From: an uncultured Bacteroidales bacterium
GTDB lineage: Bacteria > Bacteroidota > Bacteroidia > Bacteroidales > Paludibacteraceae
Direction: 5' to 3'
DNA: 64,000 nt
NCBI GenBank assembly: GCA_902799705.1
Contig: CADCBP010000005.1
Location: 1-64,000 of the forward strand
Shown here: in pieces, positions 16,701 through 24,107 of the stretch
Position numbering within the stretch: the first letter of the stretch is position 1
How the letters are laid out: every line of letters starts with the position of its first letter
Program-made: the position numbers and the translations under genes
Notes under the pieces: model-generated
What the model saw: the letters and a program-made list of their open reading frames with translations, nothing else
The model's database searches: none
What the model was told of the DNA's origin: nothing

Positions 16701-18665
16701 TTGGCATGCAGTACGAGTAGTTACACAGTGGATCTGTCTGTGACACTGCACTTTGATCCGAAAGGATTGAATCAGAATATCCAATTGGATTACAATGACG
16801 GCCAGGCACCACAGACCAAGACGGTTCTTGCTACAGGAAAGACAACAACCGTCACCGGATTAGACTTGTACAATATTGATGACACCACCAGTCTGCATGC
16901 CATTTATGCAGTATTGGTCGGTTCAGTGCCTGCTTGTCAGGAGAGCGTTACTTACCGTGCTCCTATCCATGCACATGTGCATCCGCTGTTTGATGTGACA
17001 GTAAGTCAGACGGCTTGCGATGTGATGAACTATTCACTGAGCGGAACAATTCTTTTTGACAAAGCGGACGATGACTTGGTCGTTTCATTCTTAGACGGCT
17101 CAAAGAGTCAGACCATTACAGTGCCTGTGGGTAGTCATTCGGCTGACTTCTTGTTTAGCGGATTAGACAGCGTGGGTACGGGGATGGAACTGAAGGCATG
17201 GTTCACCGGTAGTGCCACGGCGGCCTGCGAAGTGCTGTCCAAGCCATTTGATTCGCCGGTGATGCCGAAGACGGACACGCTGAATGTTACCTTTGGTCCG
17301 CTGAGCTGCACAGACGTGACAGCGACGCTGAGTTTTGATTTAGACTATACTTATCAGCAAGGCAAACTCACCTACTGGGTAGATGACTTAAGTGCCAAAA
17401 CGGCGACCTTCACTCCGCAGGACAAGAACAAACAGACCTTGACAGGACTGACGTTCGAGGGCATTCCCGCTGACGGTAAGAACAACCACGTGCTGCATGT
17501 CTCCTTCGACGGTCCAAACAGCTGCGTCAAGGACTTTGCATTGCCGGCAGTACCGTTCTCGCCGGTGATTGATGCCGTGAACATTGCTGCCGTGCCGACT
17601 ATCGTGCCGTGCGATGCGAAGGAATACACAATTACGGTGTCGTTCACCTCGCATTATGGACCTGTACCGTCAGACAAGAAAATCGTTCTCACGTATGACT
17701 CCCTTTGCGAGACAAAGACCACGTCACCTATCGCCTTGACGGAGTTCCCTTATAACCTGACCATATATAATATCGCCAATGGAATCCATTCCGTCTTTGT
17801 AGCGTTCGATGATGCACCGGATTGCAAGAAAGAGGCTACCTATATCAGTCCGGCACGCGAGACATGCGTACGAGACAGCGTAACGATTTGCGAGGGCGAG
17901 AGTTATACTTGGCATGAAAAGGAATACAGCGGTCCGGTAGGAGAACACGGCTACAAAGACGGCACCGACTCGCTCTATCTGTTCGTCAAAGAGAAACCAA
18001 CCATCACTACGAGTGCGATCAACATGACGTGCGATGATGTGAAGATCGTCCGTGTTCCGTTCTCGGTTGTGAAAGGTCATCCCGATAACTTCGATGTCGA
18101 GATCTCCGGCAGTCATTATGCGGGTAGTCTGGATATTGTCGGCACAGACACCGCGTTTGCATTCACTCCGACGGCATTGGAGGCAGGAGATTATGCGGCG
18201 CATGTGACGGTAGGCGAGACAGATGTACCTTGTACGTCTGCGGTGGATATCCGGTTCACGCTCGCCCTCTCGGGTCAGATGTACAGCAAATGGACCGATG
18301 TGCTCTTTATCGGCAACAAGGGAGGCCGTTTCACCGCTTACCAGTGGTTTGCTGACGGCGTAGCACTGAGCGGCGAGACTCTGCAGCGTCTCTACGACCC
18401 GAATGGTTTGAGTGGTTCGGCTACCCTGTATCACTGTCGCTTGACGACCAGCGACGGCAAGACGTTGTACACTTGTCCGCAGGCCTTCGATGATGTGACA
18501 CCAAGCCGCACTGTCGATACCACGCCTGACAAGGTGAAAGCTACTACGCTGTACGACACCATGGGGCGTGTCATCAAAGGCACACCGCATAACGGTATCT
18601 ACATTATTGTAGAGGAATTAGAAGACGGCGAGATCCGCTCACGTAAAATATCGGTCTATGAGTAA
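13776..18665 (+). CDS. Giant T9SS-exported surface protein
   Basis: A 1629-residue protein with signal peptide MKTRLFVLGLLMSLTLGVSA, preceded by a GGAGG ribosome site. Residues ~438-631 are a carbohydrate-binding/MAM-like module (NLITNGTFEDPSLDN to NDFALDDIRFE) like that in the gene at the window start. Residues ~760-1360 hold repeated ~100-residue beta modules bounded by cysteines; two of them (~872-955 and ~1181-1267) are almost identical. Residues ~1368-1410 have a SVTICEGESYTWHEKEY cysteine motif. The C-terminus TLYDTMGRVIKGTPHNGIYI to RKISVYE is a type A T9SS sorting domain. Function probably adhesion or glycan binding at the surface (inference). The last 8 bases overlap the next gene. 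Confidence 0.85.
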   Translation: MKTRLFVLGLLMSLTLGVSARVFDAGERLYINMEALSVKDAGGDLQYGWYSTTNNYNYAYFFKGSKNAWSSQVKQYKGTVWYVEAPAGDWEYVVLTRHNSAKPNWDTKITQTGNIWFYYMDGSTKKMRDQNYIQNFYYGSEKQEANWEYVAPAPSGNPSTWEYEDEQICTDAAGTQYMLQAKNYDYDNTYAHAWFKYENNTWTRLDGAEWRTSEGDKVYEVTLGGVNSDVYYFLQTSRPSMCRLLRVRINQDCSEGAPGACKITSFVAVATEANVTDKKTTLNGVVAFDDKKNAGKLQIWCPGIDTVTIDNNDIETPQTFKLHGFDASSSKTYTLYAKFLSGEGCDATCKVTVTPPSATPTEHTTTGTATDERLVRFTEEDVTLTPDEQSSTYFMWTNTADKDTVTTGARNHTFTAPADEQQVTYYFLATNDPPAPEGNLITNGTFEDPSLDNKLESNYDFWGRGHTDYYKSHKNASGGYAITDNANIFWHEFQHVTAHEGTYFGLFDSKIYDGTDQAAWIARSGDKNPKLKVQKGVSYLFSFWVANINAYYQMNNGARLQFQISYDGGSTWNNLGKEINLGNYLDSRWHGMSSIVTPTVSSTNVVLRVINNNPSDKNIGNDFALDDIRFEAITANSSYIAGYESFPVTYLKCVINSATFEQRQPIGCGTTVADVDFTVNFTHPRGDLYIYEGTTLLAQIPHSKIGDETTSYTGVLPNQPVDNKDHEITVYFDDGHVKTDAPKTYIYNAKAVPAISVESLSWGTVACDVPTVTLTAVINYTNQNGTLTADVDGHPANTASYTIESDDALQVTLVIPGIAADGLNNHVLNVNFDGSHGCSIVNYAIPEAAPVMPAIEAKNFQSSDPRPTCDLTTTLSFDLDYTYQQGKLTYWVDDLSAKTAAFTPQDKNKQTLTGLTFEGIPADGKNNHVLHVSFDGPNSCVKDYALPAVPFSPVIDAMQIISTSPKVTNPAVSDTLACSTSSYTVDLSVTLHFDPKGLNQNIQLDYNDGQAPQTKTVLATGKTTTVTGLDLYNIDDTTSLHAIYAVLVGSVPACQESVTYRAPIHAHVHPLFDVTVSQTACDVMNYSLSGTILFDKADDDLVVSFLDGSKSQTITVPVGSHSADFLFSGLDSVGTGMELKAWFTGSATAACEVLSKPFDSPVMPKTDTLNVTFGPLSCTDVTATLSFDLDYTYQQGKLTYWVDDLSAKTATFTPQDKNKQTLTGLTFEGIPADGKNNHVLHVSFDGPNSCVKDFALPAVPFSPVIDAVNIAAVPTIVPCDAKEYTITVSFTSHYGPVPSDKKIVLTYDSLCETKTTSPIALTEFPYNLTIYNIANGIHSVFVAFDDAPDCKKEATYISPARETCVRDSVTICEGESYTWHEKEYSGPVGEHGYKDGTDSLYLFVKEKPTITTSAINMTCDDVKIVRVPFSVVKGHPDNFDVEISGSHYAGSLDIVGTDTAFAFTPTALEAGDYAAHVTVGETDVPCTSAVDIRFTLALSGQMYSKWTDVLFIGNKGGRFTAYQWFADGVALSGETLQRLYDPNGLSGSATLYHCRLTTSDGKTLYTCPQAFDDVTPSRTVDTTPDKVKATTLYDTMGRVIKGTPHNGIYIIVEELEDGEIRSRKISVYE
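16391..17577 (+). repeat. Pair of near-identical ~250-bp internal repeats
   Basis: Bases ~16391-16640 and ~17320-17577, inside the 1629-residue protein gene, are roughly nine-tenths identical. Most differences are at third codon positions and the middle stretch from AACAAACAGAC to the CTCCTTCGACGG region is almost invariant. Unrelated but similar-fold modules separate them. Confidence 0.9.
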
Positions 18666-19071
18666 ACCTATATTACCGGCCTTGGCCGTCGATGCAGCCT
18701 GTAGCGGCAACCCCGGGGTAATGGAATTCCGCGGGGTAATAGCCGATACAGGCACCGAGGTCTTTCACCGCGGACCGTTCGAGCAAGGCACGAATAATAT
18801 CGGCGAGTTTCTGGCATTGGTGTTAGGGTTGGCGTATATCAAGAAGTATAAGCTCAATTGGGTTATCTATACGGACAGCGTCACAGCCTTGGCATGGGTG
18901 CGTGAGAAACGATGCAAGACCAAGATCGAATGGAATGCCAAAAACCAGGATCTTTTCTTCATGGTGCGCAAAGCAGAAATGTGGTTGCACGACAACACCT
19001 GGACCACTCCTATTTACAAATGGGACACGAAAACCTGGGGGGAGATACCTGCGGACTTCGGGAGGAAGTGA
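18658..19071 (+). CDS. RNase H-like protein
   Basis: A 137-residue cytoplasmic protein of the ribonuclease H fold. The acidic residues are visible in order: VDAACSGNPGVMEFRGV (Asp), NNIGEFLALVLGLAY (Glu), and IYTDSVTALAWVR (Asp). It is a short Bacteroidetes form without the basic protrusion of E. coli RNase HI. It would cleave the RNA strand of RNA-DNA hybrids. The ATG lies 8 bases inside the upstream surface-protein gene, so translation may be coupled although the functions are unrelated. Directly after the stop lies a word-hairpin-word repeat. Confidence 0.82.
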   Translation: MSKPILPALAVDAACSGNPGVMEFRGVIADTGTEVFHRGPFEQGTNNIGEFLALVLGLAYIKKYKLNWVIYTDSVTALAWVREKRCKTKIEWNAKNQDLFFMVRKAEMWLHDNTWTTPIYKWDTKTWGEIPADFGRK

Positions 19072-19122
19072 ATGATGGAATGGTGACGCAAACAAAGTTT
19101 GCTAAATGATGAATTGATGGAA
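19067..19122. repeat. Word-hairpin-word repeat after RNase H gene
   Basis: GAATGATGGAATG, hairpin GCAAAC-AAA-GTTTGC (19088-19102), then ATGATGAATTGATGGAATG. The flanking words match, in reverse complement, those around 36735-36818 and inside pepD, while the hairpin arms differ. Confidence 0.8.
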
Positions 19123-19185
19123 TGCAAGAGTGAAAGGGGTTTTTGACAAAGACAGATTGCAAAAATAAGATTTTTTGACGAATTA

Positions 19186-19217
19186 TTTGCATACGTGCGA
19201 AAAAAGCAGTACCTTTG
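19186..19217 (+). promoter_or_regulatory. Bacteroidetes-type promoter of gap
   Basis: TTTG at 19186-19189 and TACCTTTG at 19210-19217, 20-bp spacer with AAAAAAGCAG. The leader to the gap ATG is about 65 nt and AC-rich. Confidence 0.9.
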
Positions 19218-19284
19218 CGCCGCAAAGGTCAAAAGAAAACAAACAAACATACAAACAAATCAATTAATAAATCAATTAACAATT

Positions 19285-20352
19285 ATGACAAAAGTAGCAA
19301 TTAACGGCTTCGGCCGTATTGGTCGTCTGGCTTTCCGTCAGATGTTCGAAGCTGAGGGTTATGAGGTAGTTGCAATCAACGACTTGACCAGCCCGAAGAT
19401 GTTGGCACACCTTCTGAAATATGACACCGCACAAGGTGGTTTCGCAGGCAAGTTCGGTGAGGGCAAGCACACTGTAGCATTCAAGGATGCCGTTCTCGCA
19501 GAGGACGGTAAGACGGTTGTAACTCCGGGTTCGATCACCGTTGACGGCAAGGAGATCACTATCTACGCAAAGCCGAATGCAGCTGAGCTGCCTTGGGGCG
19601 AGCTGGGCATCGACGTAGTACTCGAGTGTACCGGTTTCTATACCTCGAAAGCTAAAGCAGAGGCTCATATCCAGGCCGGCGCAAAGAAAGTTGTTATCTC
19701 TGCTCCTGCAGGAAACGACCTTCCGACCATCGTTTATAACGTAAACCACAAGACCCTGACTCCGGCAGACAAGGTTATCTCCGCAGCTTCTTGTACGACC
19801 AACTGCTTGGCACCGATGGCAGCAGCTCTTCACAAATACGCTCCGATTCAGAGCGGTATCATGAGCACTATCCACGCTTACACGGGTGACCAGATGATTC
19901 TCGACGGTCCGCAACGCAAGGGTGACCTGCGTCGTAGCCGTGCAGGTGCACAGAACATCGTTCCGAACAGCACCGGTGCTGCTAAAGCAATCGGTTTGGT
20001 TATCCCTGAGCTGAACGGCAAGTTGATCGGTAGCGCACAGCGCGTTCCGACTCCGACCGGATCGACTACTATCCTTGTAGCCGTTGTTAAGGGCAAAGAC
20101 ATCACCAAAGAGGGTATCAACGCAGCAATGAAGGCTGCTCAGACCGAGAGTTTCGGTTATACCGAGGACGAGATCGTTTCGAGCGATGTTATCGGTATGC
20201 GCTTCGGTTCGCTCTTCGATGCAACCCAGACCATGGTAGCCAAGATCGACGAGGATACCTATCAGGTACAGGTTGTCAGCTGGTACGACAACGAGAACAG
20301 CTACACCAGCCAGATGGTACGTACGATCAAGTACCTCGCAGAACTCAAGTAA
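19285..20352 (+). CDS. gap: Glyceraldehyde-3-phosphate dehydrogenase, type I
   Basis: A 355-residue cytoplasmic glycolytic enzyme that oxidises glyceraldehyde 3-phosphate to 1,3-bisphosphoglycerate with NAD. It has the Rossmann start [20 protein letters not shown], the active-site [14 protein letters not shown] with catalytic Cys at ~170, the IHAYTGDQ segment, and SWYDNENSY near the end. It is about twenty residues longer than usual owing to an insertion around 60-100 ([16 protein letters not shown]). The ATG at 19285 is preferred; the frame is open from 19195 but that part is the leader. It uses a narrower, more biased codon set than its neighbours, as expected for a highly expressed gene. 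Confidence 0.97.
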   Translation: MTKVAINGFGRIGRLAFRQMFEAEGYEVVAINDLTSPKMLAHLLKYDTAQGGFAGKFGEGKHTVAFKDAVLAEDGKTVVTPGSITVDGKEITIYAKPNAAELPWGELGIDVVLECTGFYTSKAKAEAHIQAGAKKVVISAPAGNDLPTIVYNVNHKTLTPADKVISAASCTTNCLAPMAAALHKYAPIQSGIMSTIHAYTGDQMILDGPQRKGDLRRSRAGAQNIVPNSTGAAKAIGLVIPELNGKLIGSAQRVPTPTGSTTILVAVVKGKDITKEGINAAMKAAQTESFGYTEDEIVSSDVIGMRFGSLFDATQTMVAKIDEDTYQVQVVSWYDNENSYTSQMVRTIKYLAELK

Positions 20353-20368
20353 TACTAGGATACTATAG
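20353..20368. repeat. TACTAGGATACTATAG word, paired with 20850-20865
   Basis: TACTAGGATACTATAG here and TACTAAGATACTATAG at 20850-20865 differ at one base and flank the gap terminator and the small metal-binding protein gene. Related words continue to about 20902 and supply the stop codon of the feoB-like gene. Confidence 0.7.
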
Positions 20369-20383
20369 TTAGAGTTCTAGGCA

Positions 20384-20420
20384 AACAGAAACAGACGTCC
20401 GACGGGCGTCTGTTTCTGTT
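20384..20420. terminator. Bidirectional terminator hairpin
   Basis: AACAGAAACAGACGTCC (20384-20400) pairs almost perfectly with GGGCGTCTGTTTCTGTT (20404-20420), leaving a 3-base loop. It lies between the convergent gap and metal-binding protein genes. There is no clean T run after it, but the stem itself is T-rich at its end. Confidence 0.65.
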
Positions 20421-20453
20421 ATATGCGTATGCGCGTAGGCGTATGCGCGTGTT

Positions 20454-20825
20454 TTAATTAGGAGTGGAGGCTCCGGAGTTGGCGTCCGTCTCTTGAGTCT
20501 TGGCTTTCGTCTCTTGCCCTGCCGGTTCCTTAACCGTGGCGGGTTTGTTTATTTTGTCGAAGGCTTTCAGTAATGTCGGGATGTCCGTTTTGCCGGCATC
20601 GTAGGTGACGGTGACGGTTTTGGTTTTGAGATCACAGACGAGGTCCTTGACACCTTTCTCGAAGGCGATATTCTTCATGATCTTATCGCAACAACCCTGA
20701 CAGTGGAGGTCACATGAGAGGACCACTGTCTGACGGTTAGATTGTTTTGCTGACAGACCGTTCGCTGCGCTCACTGACAGAGCACAGAATACAGAACAGA
20801 TGATAATTAAGAGATATTTTTTCAT
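20454..20825 (-). CDS. Periplasmic heavy-metal-associated (HMA) domain protein
   Basis: A 123-residue exported protein: signal peptide MKKYLLIIICSVFCALSVSA, then a single HMA ferredoxin-like fold with the metal site SCDLHCQGCCDKIMKNI (CxGCC form) and the VKDLVCDLKTKTVTVTYDAG strand. The tail beyond ~100 is a low-complexity, Lys/Thr/Glu-rich stretch. HMA domains bind Cu(I) or similar soft metals; the partner here is unknown. It lies 53 bp downstream of the FeoB-like gene on the same strand with no promoter between, so both may respond to metal supply together (inference). Confidence 0.85.
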   Translation of the reverse strand: MKKYLLIIICSVFCALSVSAANGLSAKQSNRQTVVLSCDLHCQGCCDKIMKNIAFEKGVKDLVCDLKTKTVTVTYDAGKTDIPTLLKAFDKINKPATVKEPAGQETKAKTQETDANSGASTPN

Positions 20826-20878
20826 AATTGTATAATTTTTTTTCTAGAGTACTAAGATACTATAGGGGTCCTATGATA

Positions 20879-22552
20879 CTATGGCACTAGTAGAGATCCT
20901 ATCTGATAAACGAGGAAGGAGACAAGCCAAGCGAGGGCGAGGGAGTGGAAGACGGTGAACCATGCCCATACTTTTCCGGCCTCGCGGCGGAGGGTGGCTA
21001 TCGTCGCTACGCAGGGGAAATAGAGGAGCACGAAGAGCATGAAACAGAAGGCAGTCAGCGGTGTAAAGCCAGCAGCTGAGATGTCTCCTCCATAGAGGAT
21101 AGCGAGCGTAGAGACGATGGCCTCCTTCGCCGGCAGTCCCGTCAGCAGGCAGACGGACATCTTCCAATCGAAGCCAAGCGGCTCCAGGAGCGGCGAGACG
21201 GCCTTGCCGATGGAGGCGAGGTAGGAGTTCTCGAGGTCGTTGAGATTCTGCGAGGGGAAGTATTCGAGTGCCCAGATGATGATCGACGCCCAGAGGATGA
21301 CGGTACATATCTTCTGGAGGTAGTCCGCCACGCGTTCCCATATATGCGCAGCGGTGGCGCGGGCCTTGGGCAGGCGGAACTCCGGCAACTCATTGACGGA
21401 GTCGTCGTCATCCTGCCGGAACCACGGGGTCTTCTTCATCACCACAGCAAAGAGCACGGATAGGCAGATACCTATCGCGTAGAGGGAGATCATGACGAGG
21501 GCTTTATAGTTCGCGAAGAAAGTATCTACAAAAAGCATATATACCGGCAACCTTGCGGAGCAGGACATGAACGGCACCATCAGCATCGTCAGCACACGGT
21601 CCTTAGGGTTCTGGATGTCGCGCGCCGCCATGATCGCCGGCACGTTGCACCCGAAACCCATGAGCATCGGCACGAAGGAACGTCCGTGAAGACCGACGCG
21701 GTGCATAATGGTATCCATGATAAACGCTTCGCGCGCCATGTAGCCCGAGTCCTCCATCAGGGAGATGAAGAAGAAGAGGATGATGATATTCGGCAGGAAG
21801 GCAAGCACGGCTCCTACGCCCTGCAGCACGCCGTCGATGAGCAGACCCGAGAACCAGCCGTCCGCCATGTGCGCATGAGCGAGCTCGCAGAGCGCGTTGA
21901 TGCCGTTCTCTATCCACTCCTGCGGATAAGCGCCAAGGGTGAAGGTGCACCAGAACACGAAATACAGCACTGCCATCATGATCGGGAAGCCGAGCCAAGG
22001 GTTGGTCAGAACCTTGTCGATCTTCTCCAGACGTGTCCGGTGCGGGTCGTTCTTGGCGTGAGTCAGCGTCTGGGTCAAGACACCATGGACGTAGGCGCGG
22101 TAGGCGTCGTCGTCGCCCTGGTCGCGAAGGTGATAGATCGGGTGCGCCGTAGAGAGCGGCTTAGCCGCTGTGTCTTCTATCAACGTCAGGCACTCCTCCA
22201 GACCATAGTTCTTGCGCACCGACACACGGCAGGTGGGTACACCGATGAGTTGCTGCATTTTCGGGATATCCAGCGAGTGGTCGGTTGCCAGCAAGAGGTC
22301 GTAACGGCCGATGGCAAGGACGATCTTCTCATGCTCGTCGATGATATGCGGAGTGAGGAGAAGCGACTCCTCAAGCCTCGTGGAGTCCACCACCTGAAGC
22401 ACCACGTCATATGAATGACCGTGCAGCTCGTCGGGGTTGTGCACCTCCGTGAATTGCAGGTCATGCGTACCTTTGTCCGCCAGACTACGGAGGGCGGACG
22501 TGAGGGCGGATTTGCCGCTCTGAGGCAGTCCTATAACAGCGATTTTGGTCAT
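20879..22552 (-). CDS. feoB: FeoB-like ferrous iron transporter with degenerate G domain
   Basis: A 557-residue inner-membrane protein, shorter than usual FeoB (~700-800). The N-terminal domain keeps the P-loop GLPQSGKSA (8-16) but lacks a recognisable switch region and DxPG motif: the protein runs from the P-loop almost directly to YDVVLQVVDSTRLEESLLLT. The G4 motif NxxD reads GRYD. The transport part is well kept: NPWLGFPIMMAVLYFVFW, Gate motif PMLMGFGCNVPAIMAARDI, PFMSCSARLPVYMLF and GLPAKEAIVSTLAILYGG. It likely imports Fe(II) but GTP binding and hydrolysis are doubtful. No feoA is next to it. The promoter is at 22603-22634. The final residues and stop arise from ACTAG/ATACTATAG words. 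Confidence 0.85.
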   Translation of the reverse strand: MTKIAVIGLPQSGKSALTSALRSLADKGTHDLQFTEVHNPDELHGHSYDVVLQVVDSTRLEESLLLTPHIIDEHEKIVLAIGRYDLLLATDHSLDIPKMQQLIGVPTCRVSVRKNYGLEECLTLIEDTAAKPLSTAHPIYHLRDQGDDDAYRAYVHGVLTQTLTHAKNDPHRTRLEKIDKVLTNPWLGFPIMMAVLYFVFWCTFTLGAYPQEWIENGINALCELAHAHMADGWFSGLLIDGVLQGVGAVLAFLPNIIILFFFISLMEDSGYMAREAFIMDTIMHRVGLHGRSFVPMLMGFGCNVPAIMAARDIQNPKDRVLTMLMVPFMSCSARLPVYMLFVDTFFANYKALVMISLYAIGICLSVLFAVVMKKTPWFRQDDDDSVNELPEFRLPKARATAAHIWERVADYLQKICTVILWASIIIWALEYFPSQNLNDLENSYLASIGKAVSPLLEPLGFDWKMSVCLLTGLPAKEAIVSTLAILYGGDISAAGFTPLTAFCFMLFVLLYFPCVATIATLRREAGKVWAWFTVFHSLALAWLVSFLVYQIGSLLVP

Positions 22553-22590
22553 TCAGTATTCAGTGTTCAGTGTTCAGGATTCAGTTTAAA
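22553..22590. repeat. ATTCAGTGTTCAG word tract upstream of feoB
   Basis: Near-tandem copies of (A/G)TTCAGT(A/G) directly upstream of the feoB ATG, between it and the promoter. Same style as other junction tracts in the window. Confidence 0.75.
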
Positions 22591-22602
22591 AATTTTGCGG
22601 TG

Positions 22603-22634
22603 CAAAATTACTGCTTTTTTGCGACATGTGCAAT
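22603..22634 (-). promoter_or_regulatory. Bacteroidetes-type promoter of feoB-like gene
   Basis: On the minus strand: ATTG (22634-22631) and TAATTTTG (22610-22603), spacer with AAAAAAGCAG. The leader is about 50 nt. No Fur-like palindrome was recognised. Confidence 0.85.
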
Positions 22635-22655
22635 ACCTATTTATGGGGATTTGAT

Positions 22656-24107
22656 TTATAACGAACTGAGTGTTTGGCAGAGCCAGCGGTAACAGCGTTC
22701 AGTAGATGGGATGGAGAGACGTTCCTGCGGGGAGTGAACGCCATACATCTGCGGGCCGATTGATACCATGTCGAGGTACGGGTATTTCTCAAGGAATAAT
22801 CCGCACTCCAGTCCGGCATGAATCGCCAACACTTTGGGTTCCGTTTTGAAGAGGTCTATATATGCTTTCTTCACTACCGTGAGCAGCGGTGAGTTGGGAT
22901 TCGGTGCCCATCCCGGGTACCCATCGCCGTGCGTGACCTCATCGCAGGCGAGTGAGAGGGCTTGCTCCACCGCCCACTTGAGATGATGCTTCGAGGCTTC
23001 TTTCGAGGAACGCTGGGAGGTGTTGACTTCTATATATCCGTCGCGCATTTTGATGGAGGCGAGGTTGGTGGATGTCTCGACGAGTCCTGGCATGTCGTTG
23101 CTCATGGCGATCATACCATGCGGACATTCGCAGAGTGCCATGATGAGGCGATAGGCTTTTTCCGCCGGAATGAACGAGTCCGGCATGTCGCATGTCTCAA
23201 GATCCAGGCGCATGTCTTTTTCGACCTCTCCGAAGACACCTTCCATCTGCGCGACAAAATGGTTCCACTCAATACGAATCTGCTCTTTGTATGCCATTGG
23301 GACAGCGATGACGGCTTCCGCTTCGCGTGCGATGGCATTGCGTAGGTTACCGCCGTTGATAGAGGCGAGTTGCAGCTCCGTCTGCGGCCAGATACGCGCG
23401 AGGAACCATACGAGGATCTGGTTGGCGTTGGCGCGACCTTTGTTGATATCATCGCCGGAGTGACCGCCAAGCAAGCCACCGACTGAAAGTCGGATGGCTA
23501 ATGAGGGAATGATGGAATGAGCCGCTTCGCTTAATGATGGATTGACAGGCTCATAGTGCATTTTGGCGAGGGTGTCGATACCTCCGGCGCAGCCGATGAA
23601 GATCTGGCCGTCGTCTTCGGAGTCGAGATTGATAAGCCGTTTTGATTGCAGCATGCCGTCTTTCAGTTTCATCGCGCCGGTGAGTCCTGTCTCTTCATCG
23701 ACGGTGAAAAGGCATTCGATAGCCGGGTGTTGAAGTTCGGGATCGGTGATAGCAGCCAGCGCCATAGAGATACCTATTCCGTCATCTCCTCCGAGGGTAG
23801 TGCCTTTGGCTTTAAGCCATTCGCCGTCAATATAGGTCTCGATAGGATCTTTGAGGAAGTCATGCTGCACATTGCCGTCTTTCTCCGCCACCATGTCCAT
23901 GTGCGCTTGAAGGATGACACCTTCATGGTCTTCGTATCCCGGTGTGGCAGGAACGCGCATGATGACATTCATGGCCTCGTCCGCCACGCACTCAATATGA
24001 TGGGTTGCCGCGAAATCCTGCAACCATTTACTAATCTGTTCCTCATGCTTAGAGGGTCTCGGTACTTTGCATATCTCAGCAAAGATGTCAAACACTTTTT
24101 GGGTCAT
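22656..24107 (-). CDS. pepD: Aminoacyl-histidine dipeptidase (cytosol non-specific dipeptidase)
   Basis: A 483-residue cytoplasmic M20 zinc peptidase that cleaves Xaa-His and other dipeptides; the length equals E. coli PepD. Metal ligands are visible in VILQAHMDMVAEKD, GTTLGGDDGIGISMA and FTVDEETGLTGAMKL, and the dimer region has GGHSGDDINKGRANANQIL. Residues ~186-202 (PSLSEAAHSIIPSL and neighbours) are encoded by a copy of an intergenic repeat element (23500-23548), placed just before the conserved GLLGGHSG. The start overlaps the MATE gene by 20 bases, so the two form an operon with the promoter at 25500-25530. Confidence 0.95.
   Translation of the reverse strand: MTQKVFDIFAEICKVPRPSKHEEQISKWLQDFAATHHIECVADEAMNVIMRVPATPGYEDHEGVILQAHMDMVAEKDGNVQHDFLKDPIETYIDGEWLKAKGTTLGGDDGIGISMALAAITDPELQHPAIECLFTVDEETGLTGAMKLKDGMLQSKRLINLDSEDDGQIFIGCAGGIDTLAKMHYEPVNPSLSEAAHSIIPSLAIRLSVGGLLGGHSGDDINKGRANANQILVWFLARIWPQTELQLASINGGNLRNAIAREAEAVIAVPMAYKEQIRIEWNHFVAQMEGVFGEVEKDMRLDLETCDMPDSFIPAEKAYRLIMALCECPHGMIAMSNDMPGLVETSTNLASIKMRDGYIEVNTSQRSSKEASKHHLKWAVEQALSLACDEVTHGDGYPGWAPNPNSPLLTVVKKAYIDLFKTEPKVLAIHAGLECGLFLEKYPYLDMVSIGPQMYGVHSPQERLSIPSTERCYRWLCQTLSSL
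23500..23548. repeat. Intergenic repeat element inside the pepD coding sequence
   Basis: The minus-strand reading TCAATCCATCATTAAGCG, then AAGCGGCTCATTCCATCATT, followed by CC matches intergenic 36777-36816 in all but two of ~39 bases. It is translated in frame in pepD. Confidence 0.85.

Noticed and set aside
17724-18590. Long minus-strand frame inside the 1629-residue protein gene
   Set aside because: The plus strand holds a recognisable cysteine motif and T9SS tail here; the antisense translation is rich in Arg, Cys and His without domain features.
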